Origin: Planctomycetota bacterium
GTDB taxonomy: Bacteria > Planctomycetota > PUPC01 > JACPCR01
DNA length: 20,642 nucleotides
Assembly: GCA_030740295.1 (NCBI GenBank)
Contig: JASLXP010001257.1
Location: 1-20,642 of the forward strand
Direction of reading: 5' to 3'
The notes under the pieces are model-generated. The model worked only from the letters and a program-made list of their open reading frames with translations, had not been told where the DNA came from and ran no database searches. Shown in pieces: positions 1 through 7,985 of the stretch (positions within the stretch are counted from its first letter, which is position 1; every line of letters begins with the position of its first letter). The translations under genes were made by a program, and so were the position numbers.

Positions 1-247
1 GTAGCCGCAGTCCGATGGCCGGCGCTGAAAAGTCCACACTCAGCGGAAACGTCAATGCGATCGAAGGTGGAACAATGGACTGGAGAGAGCCCAGGAGGTT
101 CTGAGCCCGTTCGCTCAGACTGACTTCATCTGCAGGCGCCGCATCGCTTTGAGGAGGCGGTTCGGAGGGGCTTTGCAGTGCGTTTGTGAAGGCGCGATTG
201 AGGTCAAGATATGCCTGGGTGACGTCCAGCAGATTTCCGATTGCCAT
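1..247 (-). CDS. Hypothetical protein, N-terminal part, runs off the window
   Basis: An open frame of 82 codons runs on the minus strand from an ATG at 245-247 to the window edge without a stop. The peptide begins MAIGNLLDVTQAYLDLNRAF and then has a Pro/Ser/Ala-rich linker and a segment reading DEVSLSERAQNLLGSL. No family is recognised. No purine-rich Shine-Dalgarno sequence lies before the ATG, so the start is uncertain. It would be transcribed divergently from the RIC gene. The frame is the only one open across this stretch and its amino-acid composition looks protein-like, but the evidence is modest because the gene is cut. Confidence 0.4.
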   Translation of the reverse strand, partial: MAIGNLLDVTQAYLDLNRAFTNALQSPSEPPPQSDAAPADEVSLSERAQNLLGSLQSIVPPSIALTFPLSVDFSAPAIGLRL

Positions 248-273
248 GAGAATAGTCTGTAGTTGGAGGAGTT

Positions 274-571
274 ATGTCCATTCTCGAAGCTGCCCCCAAA
301 GCTAAAGCAATTCTTTAAGGTTTTGGGGAGCAACGTCTTATGCCTGCAATTTGTGCCGGGGCTTCAGGATGATGTTGAAGGCTTGTGCAGATTTTGCGTT
401 GATTCGTGTCCGGGGTATGAGCGGTCGAACCATGGGCAAATGAAAGGGATGTGCTATGTGTGCCCCCGGCATCTCACTTGCATTTTGAACTTCTTCACTC
501 TTGAGGACGCATACACGCAGAAGCTGCATTACCGGTGAAGCGTTGACGACGCTTCTGCACTTCTACTCAAT
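274..571 (+). pseudogene. Eroded DUF1858-like (CxxC redox domain) gene remnant
   Basis: A strong ribosome-binding site (GGAGGAG at 265-271) precedes ATG 274, which opens a 14-codon reading MSILEAAPKAKAIL and then a stop. The start resembles the helix that opens small DUF1858 / hybrid-cluster-associated disulfide proteins. In other frames downstream there are pieces that fit the rest of such a domain: LCLQF followed by DDVEGLCRFCVDS, then GMCYVCP followed by TLEDAYTQKLHY, then VDDASALLLN near 542-571. No single frame holds the whole domain, so this reads as a gene broken by several indels, possibly once two copies of the domain. The fit is by eye and every piece is short. The alternative is that the 14-codon ORF is a leader peptide and the rest is non-coding. 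The region is visibly more AT-rich than its neighbours. Confidence 0.33.
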
Positions 572-582
572 TTCGGAGAGCT

Positions 583-1302
583 GTGGTGGGACCTGAAGAT
601 TCGATCAGCCAGATTGTCACTGAATGCTCATCGCTGTCTCGCGTCTTCGATTTGCTTGATATCGAATACAGCTATGACGGGGAGCTGACACTGGCAAGAG
701 CCTGCGCGGAAAAGGGTCTCGACGCGCACAGCGTCGCTCGTGTGCTGCAGGCGGTCTCCGAGAGTCGGCCCAGGCACCTGCGCGTCGACTGTTCTGAGAT
801 GAGCCTTACCGGGCTTGCCGATCACATTGAGAGGACGCACCACGATTATCTGCGAACAGAGCTGCCACGACTCGGCGAGCTCATCGCGGAGGTGTGCCAG
901 CGTCATGACGATTGTCCCGAGCTGGTCGAGCTCGAAGAGGTCTTTTCCGAGCTTCAGGCCGATCTGGGGGAGCACGTGATGCACGAGGAACAGGTTCTGT
1001 TTCCCGTGGTCCGGGATATCGACAAATCCTACAGTTTGCGTTCGCTTCAGGGGCTGAGCGTGAACACCTCAATTAATGATCTGAATCACAGCCATGAAGA
1101 CGACTGCCGAGCGCTGACCAGGCTGAGCGCACTCACCGACAACTATACTCCGCCGGACGGCGCGTCCAACGCGTGGAGCGCACTGCTTGAAGGGCTGGCA
1201 GAGATGGAGTGTGATCTTTACGAACACATCCATAAGGAGACAGTCATCCTGTTTCCAAGGGCCGCAGAGACTGAAGCGTGGCTGACCGCGGCCGAGTTGT
1301 GA
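583..1302 (+). CDS. ytfE: RIC-family di-iron protein (repair of iron centres), ScdA_N + hemerythrin-like
   Basis: This 239-residue protein has the architecture and length of the RIC family (YtfE/ScdA/DnrN), which repairs iron-sulfur clusters damaged by NO or oxidants in the cytoplasm. Residues about 6-60 are an ScdA_N (DUF542) domain with the usual ending LTLARACAEKGLD. The normally conserved Cys-Cys of this domain is replaced by Ser30-Tyr31. The hemerythrin-like part keeps plausible di-iron ligands: H87, H131 and E135 (EHVMHEEQVLFP), H171 (NHSHEDD), H215 and E219 (EHIHKETVILFPRA). Tandem GTG codons at 583 and 586 follow GGAGAG at 575-580; the second has better spacing. It stands alone, downstream of an eroded CxxC gene and upstream of a repeat pair. 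The iron site looks functional, but the loss of the Cys pair makes the role of the N-domain doubtful. Confidence 0.88.
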   Translation: MVGPEDSISQIVTECSSLSRVFDLLDIEYSYDGELTLARACAEKGLDAHSVARVLQAVSESRPRHLRVDCSEMSLTGLADHIERTHHDYLRTELPRLGELIAEVCQRHDDCPELVELEEVFSELQADLGEHVMHEEQVLFPVVRDIDKSYSLRSLQGLSVNTSINDLNHSHEDDCRALTRLSALTDNYTPPDGASNAWSALLEGLAEMECDLYEHIHKETVILFPRAAETEAWLTAAEL

Positions 1303-1380
1303 GTGGTCGCATATGGAAGCGGGGCGGACCTGTTCCGAAGAGAGTATTGGACGAATGAAGTCTGTGGGTGTGGAGATAAT

Positions 1381-1463
1381 TACCACGGATGGCAAAGCCA
1401 TCCCACGGATGAAGACAGTATAAAAAGTTTTTCATCCGTGGGATGGCCTTGCCATCCGTGGTA
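1381..1463. repeat. Inverted pair of the GGATGGC palindromic repeat (copies R1/R2)
   Basis: Two 33-bp arms (1381-1413 and 1431-1463) are reverse complements of each other with one mismatch and are separated by 17 bp of AT-rich sequence. Each arm holds the 28-bp repeat unit: a 7-bp stem GGATGGC / GCCATCC around a 3-nt loop, flanked by CCGTG on one side and GTGGTA on the other. R1 is in minus orientation (1381-1408) and R2 in plus orientation (1436-1463). The whole would fold into a long hairpin in RNA or single-stranded DNA. It lies between the RIC gene and selD and is not in a credible gene here. It is the cleanest copy of the paired form in the window. Confidence 0.9.
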
Positions 1464-1587
1464 TTTCTATCGTAGGTGCGGTTGCGGCCAAAGGCAGCCT
1501 TAAGAATTATGGGTTGCGACGAGAGGCCGGGTTACGATAAAGAACATCTGTAAACCCAGTTTCATCACATCCCACCGGAAATTTCTC

Positions 1588-2634
1588 ATGGCTATCTTCG
1601 GAATTAAGAAAGAAATCAAGCTGACCGCCAACGTGCGGTGCGCGGGTTGAGCATCCAAACTCAGCCCCAGTGCGCTTGCGCAGGTACTGCGCGAGTTACC
1701 CACCTTTGACGATCCGAACCTGCTCGTCGGCTTCGATCACTTTGACGATGCCGGCGTGTACCGGCTCAACGACACCACAGCCATCGTAAATACGATAGAT
1801 TTCTTTACCCCTATCGTGGACGACCCTTTTGAGTTTGGCCAAATCGCCGCGGCCAACGCGCTCAGTGATGTTTACGCCATGGGGGGCAGTGCGCTTACCG
1901 CCATGAACATCGTCTGCTTCCCCGCGGGCAAACTTCCCTTTGAAGTTCTCGGCCGGATCATGGAGGGCAGCCTCACGAAAGTAAGGGAGGCCGGTGCGCT
2001 GCCGGTCGGCGGGCATTCCGTGGATGACCCGGAGATTAAGTTCGGTCTGGCCGTAACCGGGATCGTCCATCCGGAAAGGGTTCTGACGAACAGCGGGGCC
2101 CAGCCTGGCAGTGCCATCCTTCTGAGCAAGGCTCTCGGCACTGGTATTCTGACCACGGCAGTCAAGTTGAAGAAAGCGAAGCCGGATGTTTTGCCGCCGG
2201 CAATCGAATCGATGTCCCGCTTAAACAAGACAGCCAGCGAAATCGCCCTCCGTCATTCCGCATCCTCAGTGACGGACATTACCGGCTTCGGTCTACTGGG
2301 GCACGCAAGCGAAATGGCCCGGGGAAGCGGCGTTAAGCTGCAGCTCCATTCAGAAGCTCTGCCCCTGTTGCCGGAAACTCATCCCCTGGCTGTACGAAAG
2401 GTCGAGACCATGGTCTACAGCTCGAACGTGGAGAACCTCGGGGACTTTGTTGAGTTCCGTGATGTCAGCGATGCCTATCACCGGATCATGCTGGAAGCAG
2501 AGACATCGGGCGGCCTGCTCATCGCACTCCCAGAGGAAAAGGCAGAAGACGCGCTGGCAGAGCTGAAAGAAACCGGTCACGCGGCCGCCAGGATCGGCCT
2601 GGTGGCAGAGGGGCAGGGGATTGTTGTGGATTAA
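1588..2634 (+). CDS. selD: Selenide, water dikinase (selenophosphate synthetase), probable selenoprotein
   Basis: SelD makes selenophosphate from selenide and ATP for selenocysteine and selenouridine synthesis. From ATG 1588 the frame reads to an in-frame TGA at 1648-1650 (residue 21) and then continues to a stop at 2632-2634, giving 348 residues, the usual SelD length. The context AG-TGA-ASKLSP aligns exactly with the E. coli catalytic segment AGCGCKISP, placing the TGA at Cys17 and K24 at Lys20. The body carries family segments such as DPNLLVGFDHFDDAGVYRL, DPFEFGQIAAANALSDVYAM, GGHSVDDPEIK and DITGFGLLGHASEM. The second Cys of the E. coli motif is Ser23. A conventional gene call would begin at 1756 and lose the catalytic N-terminus. 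The Shine-Dalgarno is weak (GGAA about 10 nt upstream). selA, selB and selC are not in the window. Confidence 0.9.
1651..1692 (+). promoter_or_regulatory. Candidate bacterial SECIS hairpin of selD
   Basis: Bacterial selenocysteine insertion needs a hairpin just 3' of the UGA. Here 1678-1692 can form a 6-bp stem GCGCAG / CTGCGC closing a 3-nt loop (GTA) that begins with G, with the loop about 33 nt after the TGA. A competing fold TGCG-CTTG-CGCA lies at 1671-1682. Both are inside the coding sequence, as expected. The stem is seen directly; assignment as a SECIS is an inference from position and the in-frame TGA. No folding energy was computed. Confidence 0.45.
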
Positions 2635-2661
2635 GTGACATGCCTTGTTACGAGGCAATAT

Positions 2662-4065
2662 TCAGTCTTTCCCGACATCCGTCTGAAACTCCAACAGCGT
2701 ATCCTTTACCTGGATGACGTCGCCGGGCACCAGAACCCGCCGCCGTATGTTCACCCCGTTTACCTGTGTTCCGTTGCTTGAGTGCAGATCTTCGAGCACC
2801 CAGCGCTCGCCTGTCTTGCGGATGACGAAATGCTTTCGCGAGATCCACGGGTCGCGCATGACGATGTGACAACCGGATTCGCGTCCCAGAATAATCTCCT
2901 TCCCGAAGAGTGGTATCGTGCGGCGGCGGTCACCGTCCCTGGTGATAAGCGCGGCGGGCGGAGCCATCTGCGCGGTCTTTTCATCGTGAGATACGGCCTC
3001 GACCATTGTGGTTTCGGGAGCGAGATCGGAAAGGCACTCTTCGATTCGTTCGCAGGTCTCCTCTGACCCGGGACGCTGTTCACGGTCTTTCGATAACAGA
3101 TCCTTGACCAGACGATAGGTGTGGGACGAAAGCTTCGGGCAGAGCTTTCGGACATCCTCGGGATCGTCGTGCACCTGGCTGTGCAAGAGTGCTGGCAGGC
3201 TATCTTCGTCAAACAACAAGCGCCCGGTCACCATTCTGTAAATCACAGCACCGAGGGCATAGAGGTCGGTGCGGATGTCAACGTCGGCCTCGCCACGGGC
3301 CTGTTCGGGCGACAGGTAGTGCGGCGTGCCGACCACCACTCCCTGCTGAGTGAGCATGAGCGCCTCTGCGTCCATTTCGATGTGCCGGGCGAGGCCGAGA
3401 TCGCAGAGCTTGGCTCGTTCGCCGTCCATGATCACGTTCGTTGGCTTCAGGTCGCGATGCACCATCTGGTGTGCGTCGATGTGTTGCAGCGCGGAGGCGA
3501 GCTGCTTGGCGTAGTCCATGGCTCTTCGTTCGGGCAGGCGCGGGTACACGGTCAGTATGTCCTGCAGCGTGGGGCCGTTTACCATCTCCATGGCAAAATA
3601 ATGGGTGCCCTCAAATTCTCCGGAGTCGATCGCCTCGACGATGTTGGGATGGTTCAGCTCCGCGACAGAAGCGGCCTCGCGCAAGAACCTGCGCAGAAAT
3701 ATGTCGTCATCTTTGTCCGTGTGAATCTTCAGAGCTACCTCACGGTCCACCTTCCGCTGGACTGCGCGGAACACCTGCGCGTTAGCGCCTACTCCGACAC
3801 GTTCGACGATTTCAAATTCCTCGAATGTCGGCAGGTCAAACAGGCTCATGCCACGCTGGGTTTCAAGCAGATCATCCAGTTCGGAATCTGAGATCACACC
3901 GGCGTCGACCATGATCTGTCCCAGGTGAATGCGCTTGCGGTTCATCGCCTGCACTATCTGTGATCGGCGGCTGCGCTTTACTTCACGGCGGGAGAATCGG
4001 CCCTCTTCGACACCAAGTTTGCCCAGCATGGGGGCAGTGAAAAGATCTTCGGGATACTGCCGCAT
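2662..4065 (-). CDS. Ser/Thr protein kinase with N-terminal GspE-N/MshEN-like segment and C-terminal FHA domain
   Basis: This is a 467-residue soluble kinase. Residues about 41-72 (RIHLGQIMVDAGVISDSELD and on) resemble the short GspE-N/MshEN-type helical module. The kinase domain spans about 84-345, with the Gly loop VGVGANAQVF (90-99), Lys113 in ALKIH, the candidate helix-C Glu130, catalytic HRDLKPTN (203-210, Asp205), a DLG instead of DFG metal motif (Asp222) and SPEQ. All catalytic residues are present, so it should be active. The FHA domain (about 388-460) has GRESGCHIVMRD, SRKHF and SSNGTQVNG, the usual phosphothreonine-binding signature. No membrane segment is seen. It converges on selD with 27 bp between stops and is divergent from the pseudokinase gene. 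The ATG at 4063-4065 lacks a clear Shine-Dalgarno, so Met13 or Met41 remain possible starts. Confidence 0.93.
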   Translation of the reverse strand: MRQYPEDLFTAPMLGKLGVEEGRFSRREVKRSRRSQIVQAMNRKRIHLGQIMVDAGVISDSELDDLLETQRGMSLFDLPTFEEFEIVERVGVGANAQVFRAVQRKVDREVALKIHTDKDDDIFLRRFLREAASVAELNHPNIVEAIDSGEFEGTHYFAMEMVNGPTLQDILTVYPRLPERRAMDYAKQLASALQHIDAHQMVHRDLKPTNVIMDGERAKLCDLGLARHIEMDAEALMLTQQGVVVGTPHYLSPEQARGEADVDIRTDLYALGAVIYRMVTGRLLFDEDSLPALLHSQVHDDPEDVRKLCPKLSSHTYRLVKDLLSKDREQRPGSEETCERIEECLSDLAPETTMVEAVSHDEKTAQMAPPAALITRDGDRRRTIPLFGKEIILGRESGCHIVMRDPWISRKHFVIRKTGERWVLEDLHSSNGTQVNGVNIRRRVLVPGDVIQVKDTLLEFQTDVGKD

Positions 4066-4325
4066 GGTGCGAATTTATTTCAGACATCCAGGGTTCAAAG
4101 AGATTGCGGCTGCAAGAATTTCAGCTAGCGGAAACGGCGGAAATGAACTGCAGACAGCGCCTGTGCACTACTTAGCGCCATTGGGGCAGGCATACCTCTT
4201 CAGAACAGCGGTTTGCGCAATAAAAACGCCAAACAGGTCTGCAAACGCCCCGCATGAAATCTGGGCGGCATCCAACGTGCTTTCTTCGGCGCTGCCCCGA
4301 CCTACCCTGAGCGAGGAGCGAAGAC
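4066..4325. other. Divergent intergenic region between two kinase-like genes
   Basis: These 260 bp separate the minus-strand kinase/FHA gene from the plus-strand pseudokinase gene and must carry the promoters of both. No convincing -35/-10 pair, operator palindrome or RNA gene was recognised. The only clear signal is the ribosome-binding site GAGGAG at 4313-4318, 7 nt before ATG 4326. Frames open across it are short and have atypical composition. Confidence 0.6.
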
Positions 4326-7300
4326 ATGTCCGATCCACGGGCAGATGCGGACAGTAAGCGCATCAAAGCGATCAACCACATTGGTGAGTATCAGATTCAC
4401 CGCGTTCTCGGCACCGGCACGCAGGGCAAGGTCTACAAGGCGTCAAGTGACAAAGATGAACGGCTGGCCATCAAGGTGCTCTCCCGTGGCCTGGCAAAAG
4501 AGCGGGCCAGCATAGAATCCTTCGAGGAAAACGCCGCGGCCGCGGCTGACCTTTCGCATCCGCACATCGTCCCTGTCCATGAGATTGGCCAATACAAGGG
4601 CCGATATTACTACACCATGGACTATGTGCAGGGCCGGAATCTGCGCGACTACATCACCGTCATGGGCCGGCTGTCGCCCGATGCCGCGCTATCGCTGTTG
4701 AGGCAGGCCGCCAAAGCGTTGGATTACGCAAATGCACGCAACGTGGCCCATGGTCACCTGACGCCCGGCAACGCGCTGATCACCAACGACGGCACGCTCA
4801 AGCTGACAGACTTCGGCTCCGCCGGCGGCCAACCCGTTCACAACGCTGAGGAGACACATCAGGAGTTACCGCAGGACGGAGAGGGCAAAACGCTGCTCGA
4901 AGACGATTTCAGCCCTGGCAATCTTAAATCAAAGGACGACATGCTCTCTCTCGGCGTGATGTTCTACGAGATGCTGTCTGGCAGATTGCTCGACGACGCC
5001 AAGCACAAGGTTGCACTCAGTGACGAGAAAGTCGGAAAAGTGCCGACAGAGTTTCGGCCCCTACTCTCGCAGCTCGCTGGCAAGAATCCGACTATCGAGA
5101 ATCCGGCCGACCTCCTGCGCTCTCTCGATTTTTTTGGGGAGGAATCCGCCGCGATAGAGTCGGCTTCTCTCGATGCGAACGTCCCTGATAAGAAGTCCAA
5201 CGTTGCGGACAAGAAATCCGATGACCACGATACGAAGCCCCTCAGACAATCCGATCCGGAGCAGGACCTGAAGACGATGGATGTCATCCCCGGGGCTAAG
5301 CTGCCGCCCATTGAGACTCCGGTGCCAAAAAAGACAACCGCAGAGAAAGCCAAACCTGAAACGACCGTACGGGAAAAGCACAGCCAGATCGGGGTGTGGT
5401 TCAAGCGCATCGCCATCGCTGCAACTGCTTCGAGTGTGATCCTCCTGGTGTATGGGCTGGTGTTCAGCAAGCGAGCGGTGACCCCGCCAAAGAAAGTCGA
5501 CACTGTCGCAGTGAAGGAGCAGCCTGCACCCGTCGATGATCAGCCAGGGACCGAGGAGCCAGCCAGCGACTCCTCGTCGAAAGAGGTTGCCGACGATACC
5601 GAAGAGACTGAGGGCGAGGAGGTCGAAAAGCCTGACGGCGAGGATAACGAAGAGGCCGAGGGCGAGGAGAACGTCGAAGAAGTAGTTGCGGGCGGTGAAG
5701 AGCCCGAGCAGGCCGAAGGAGAGAAAGAAGATCCAGAGCCGGCTGTCGAGGATGATCCAGAAATAGCACCCACGGATCCACTGGATGACGAAGAGGAAAC
5801 AGAGGTCGTTGCGGTGGCCGACGTCCCCGATCCTTCAGTTCCCGTGACGCAACCCGTCGAGGTGAAGGCGACCTGGCGGCCACATGCTGCGCGACTGGCT
5901 AAGCTCCTGGCTACCCGCAAGTACGAACCAGCACTCGAGATCCTCGACAAGGCCGCTGGCAGCGGGGCCCTTAACGAATCCGCCCGGCGGTGGAGATCGT
6001 ACGTCGAAGAAGGCGTCCAGTTCTGGGAGAAGACTGCACGGGGGGCGCGCAAAGCCGCGGGCGCGGAGTTTTCTCTTACCGTTAAGGCGGGCGCAGGTAC
6101 CATCCAGATGGAAGGGAAAATCGAAGGCGTTAACGACGAGGCCCTTCTTTCGATAACGGCCGCCGGCATGGAATACACCTGCGGGGTGCGGGAACTCCTC
6201 CTGGACGACGCGTTGAGCCTGGCCAACCGGATCGAGTCAACCTCGGATCTCACCCGCGGCATTCTGTTGACACTCGACCTGCAATTCGATGAGGCAGCAC
6301 AGATTTTCAAAGCTTCGGCCGGAAGTAACGAAACGGCGAGCAAAGCGCTCAGCGACATCAACGATCCCGCTGGCCTTGCCCAGCAGATGCTGAAGGCGAG
6401 CCGGGGGGCGTCGCTGAAGGCATTGATCGCTTCGGCAAAGGCCAAGGCCAGGGAAGGCAATACCAGCGGCGCAGCTCAGATGCTCCGTAAAGAGATGGAG
6501 CGGTGGGCAGGGACATCGGAAGCGGACGTCCTGCAACAAGCCATCGATCAACTTCCCACGCCTGCCCTCAAGCCAACCCCCACAGCAGACGGCGCCGACG
6601 AGAAGCTCTGGAAGAAAATCGAAGGCGCGGTGAAGAAGGAACAGTGGAAGGAACTTCTTGCCATGGCAAAGACATTCGAAAAGCGCCACGGCAAGTCACA
6701 GATCATGGAGCTCAAAGGCGACCAGCTCGAGGAGCATAAAGTCGCGGCCGAGATCGGCCTCAGCATCGGTTTTGCCAAAAGAGCGGACGCCGCTCTCGAG
6801 CAGTCCGTCCCTGGCCACAATCCGCCGCGGGTGCTCACCGTCGCCGCCGGTAAAGGGGACAAGGCCATCGGCGACGCTATCGGCAAGCGGGCCTCGGGAA
6901 TCGTGGTCATCGGTAAGGGCGAGTTCTTGGAGCAGGCAGGCATCAAAGGTAAAAGGGGCACAGCGGAAAACCCCTTCGCTATCATCGGCGTGCCGGGCGG
7001 CAAGACCATTCTCTCCAGCCTCAAGGATGTGAAATCCCGCCCCGGCAAAGACGCGGGCACGGTCTGGATTCCCTGGATGGACAGGCCGCCGCGGGCCGCT
7101 CTCATGCAAGGCCGGCAGCCACTGAAAGCAACCAGAGCCGCACCCTCGGAGCCCGGCAGCTACTTCATCGATCAGAAAGCCAAGCGCTGTCTGATCGTGC
7201 CTTACCCTGGCGAAGAGCAACCAACGATCCGTGTGCCCGTCCTGACCGGCGGCTGCACCTTTAGTGTGGACAGCACACCGCACCTGCTGATACGTGACGT

Positions 7301-7985
7301 CGCCTTCGAACAGCCGGCCGCGGCCGTTAAGGTCAAAAATGGCACACGAACCCTGACGCTGCAGCGCGTCACCACGTGGCAGCAGGGCGCGATGGACCTC
7401 GAAAGCACCCAGGTCATGGTAAAGGACAGCATCATCACCACCCCTGTCAGTATCCAGACCGATCGTCTCTTTGCTTCGAACAGTGTCTTCGGTTCGGTCA
7501 AGCTCACTTCGCTGGAGCCGGGTGCAGAGGTCGTCTTCGATAACTGTATGATTCTGGGCGGCATCCAGTCAACGGTCCCGAACCCGAAACGGATCGAGTT
7601 CAGGCAATGCACATTCATCGGCTGCTCGACCGCGCTCGATCTTGAGAAGGGAACGAACGTACTGATCATCGACAGCATCTTCACTAGGGTCAGCGAAAGT
7701 GCAGTTCTTCTGCAAAAGGCGGGCGGTGCATACCAGCTCAAGAACGTCCTCATGTGGCAAAACGGCGCCGATTTTGGTGGCGTAGCGCCGGAGTCCAAAG
7801 TCATCGCCCTCAGCCCCATGTTCCAGGCCGCCGAATTTGACGATCTCAGATTGAAGAAAGACAGCCCCTGCAAAGGCAAAGCATCCAACAAAAAAGACAT
7901 CGGCCTCAATTGGTCAGACACGCAGTGGGGCCGCTGGCTGCGATTCCTCAAGGCTCATCATGCTGAGGGGATTCTGAGTGGGTAA
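4326..7985 (+). CDS. Transmembrane pseudokinase with acidic linker, helical region and C-terminal right-handed beta-helix
   Basis: This 1219-residue protein starts at ATG 4326 behind GAGGAG. Residues about 20-265 are a protein-kinase fold with Gly loop LGTGTQGKVY, Lys50 in LAIKVL and DFG (Asp162). The catalytic loop reads HGHLTPGN (142-149), so the HRD Asp is His144 and the following Lys is Thr146; phosphotransfer is therefore unlikely. One membrane segment lies at about 359-382 (IAIAATASSVILLVYGLVF). A very acidic Glu/Asp/Pro/Val-rich stretch follows (about 395-502), then a helical, repeat-like region and, from about 975, repeated short strands typical of a parallel beta-helix, ending DSPCKGKASNKKDIGL, a common beta-helix terminus. 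The predicted topology puts the pseudokinase in the cytoplasm and the beta-helix outside the membrane. It may be regulated by, or a scaffold for, the neighbouring FHA kinase; that is inference from divergent placement only. Confidence 0.9.
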   Translation: MSDPRADADSKRIKAINHIGEYQIHRVLGTGTQGKVYKASSDKDERLAIKVLSRGLAKERASIESFEENAAAAADLSHPHIVPVHEIGQYKGRYYYTMDYVQGRNLRDYITVMGRLSPDAALSLLRQAAKALDYANARNVAHGHLTPGNALITNDGTLKLTDFGSAGGQPVHNAEETHQELPQDGEGKTLLEDDFSPGNLKSKDDMLSLGVMFYEMLSGRLLDDAKHKVALSDEKVGKVPTEFRPLLSQLAGKNPTIENPADLLRSLDFFGEESAAIESASLDANVPDKKSNVADKKSDDHDTKPLRQSDPEQDLKTMDVIPGAKLPPIETPVPKKTTAEKAKPETTVREKHSQIGVWFKRIAIAATASSVILLVYGLVFSKRAVTPPKKVDTVAVKEQPAPVDDQPGTEEPASDSSSKEVADDTEETEGEEVEKPDGEDNEEAEGEENVEEVVAGGEEPEQAEGEKEDPEPAVEDDPEIAPTDPLDDEEETEVVAVADVPDPSVPVTQPVEVKATWRPHAARLAKLLATRKYEPALEILDKAAGSGALNESARRWRSYVEEGVQFWEKTARGARKAAGAEFSLTVKAGAGTIQMEGKIEGVNDEALLSITAAGMEYTCGVRELLLDDALSLANRIESTSDLTRGILLTLDLQFDEAAQIFKASAGSNETASKALSDINDPAGLAQQMLKASRGASLKALIASAKAKAREGNTSGAAQMLRKEMERWAGTSEADVLQQAIDQLPTPALKPTPTADGADEKLWKKIEGAVKKEQWKELLAMAKTFEKRHGKSQIMELKGDQLEEHKVAAEIGLSIGFAKRADAALEQSVPGHNPPRVLTVAAGKGDKAIGDAIGKRASGIVVIGKGEFLEQAGIKGKRGTAENPFAIIGVPGGKTILSSLKDVKSRPGKDAGTVWIPWMDRPPRAALMQGRQPLKATRAAPSEPGSYFIDQKAKRCLIVPYPGEEQPTIRVPVLTGGCTFSVDSTPHLLIRDVAFEQPAAAVKVKNGTRTLTLQRVTTWQQGAMDLESTQVMVKDSIITTPVSIQTDRLFASNSVFGSVKLTSLEPGAEVVFDNCMILGGIQSTVPNPKRIEFRQCTFIGCSTALDLEKGTNVLIIDSIFTRVSESAVLLQKAGGAYQLKNVLMWQNGADFGGVAPESKVIALSPMFQAAEFDDLRLKKDSPCKGKASNKKDIGLNWSDTQWGRWLRFLKAHHAEGILSG

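Noticed and set aside
263..538. 91-codon plus-strand frame from TTG 263 as an intact gene
   Set aside because: The TTG lies inside the ribosome-binding region of ATG 274 and the peptide carries only scattered domain pieces; better explained as a decayed gene.
1303..1503. 66-codon plus-strand frame after RIC
   Set aside because: It is produced by the inverted repeat pair; no upstream ribosome-binding site and no domain.
1648..1650. TGA in selD as evidence of an alternative genetic code
   Set aside because: TGA ends the RIC, esterase and nuclease genes at sensible positions, so it is a normal stop elsewhere in this genome.
2641..2657. Hairpin TGCCT-AGGCA between the convergent selD and kinase genes as a terminator
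   Set aside because: Only a 5-bp stem with a 7-nt loop and no T-run on either strand.
3121..3891. 256-codon plus-strand open frame
   Set aside because: Lies entirely antisense to the kinase/FHA gene, whose domain motifs are unambiguous; the plus-strand peptide shows no recognisable fold.
5540..6460. 306-codon minus-strand open frame, very Ser/Ala-rich
   Set aside because: It is the mirror of the acidic linker and helical region of the pseudokinase; GC-rich coding bias opens the opposite strand.
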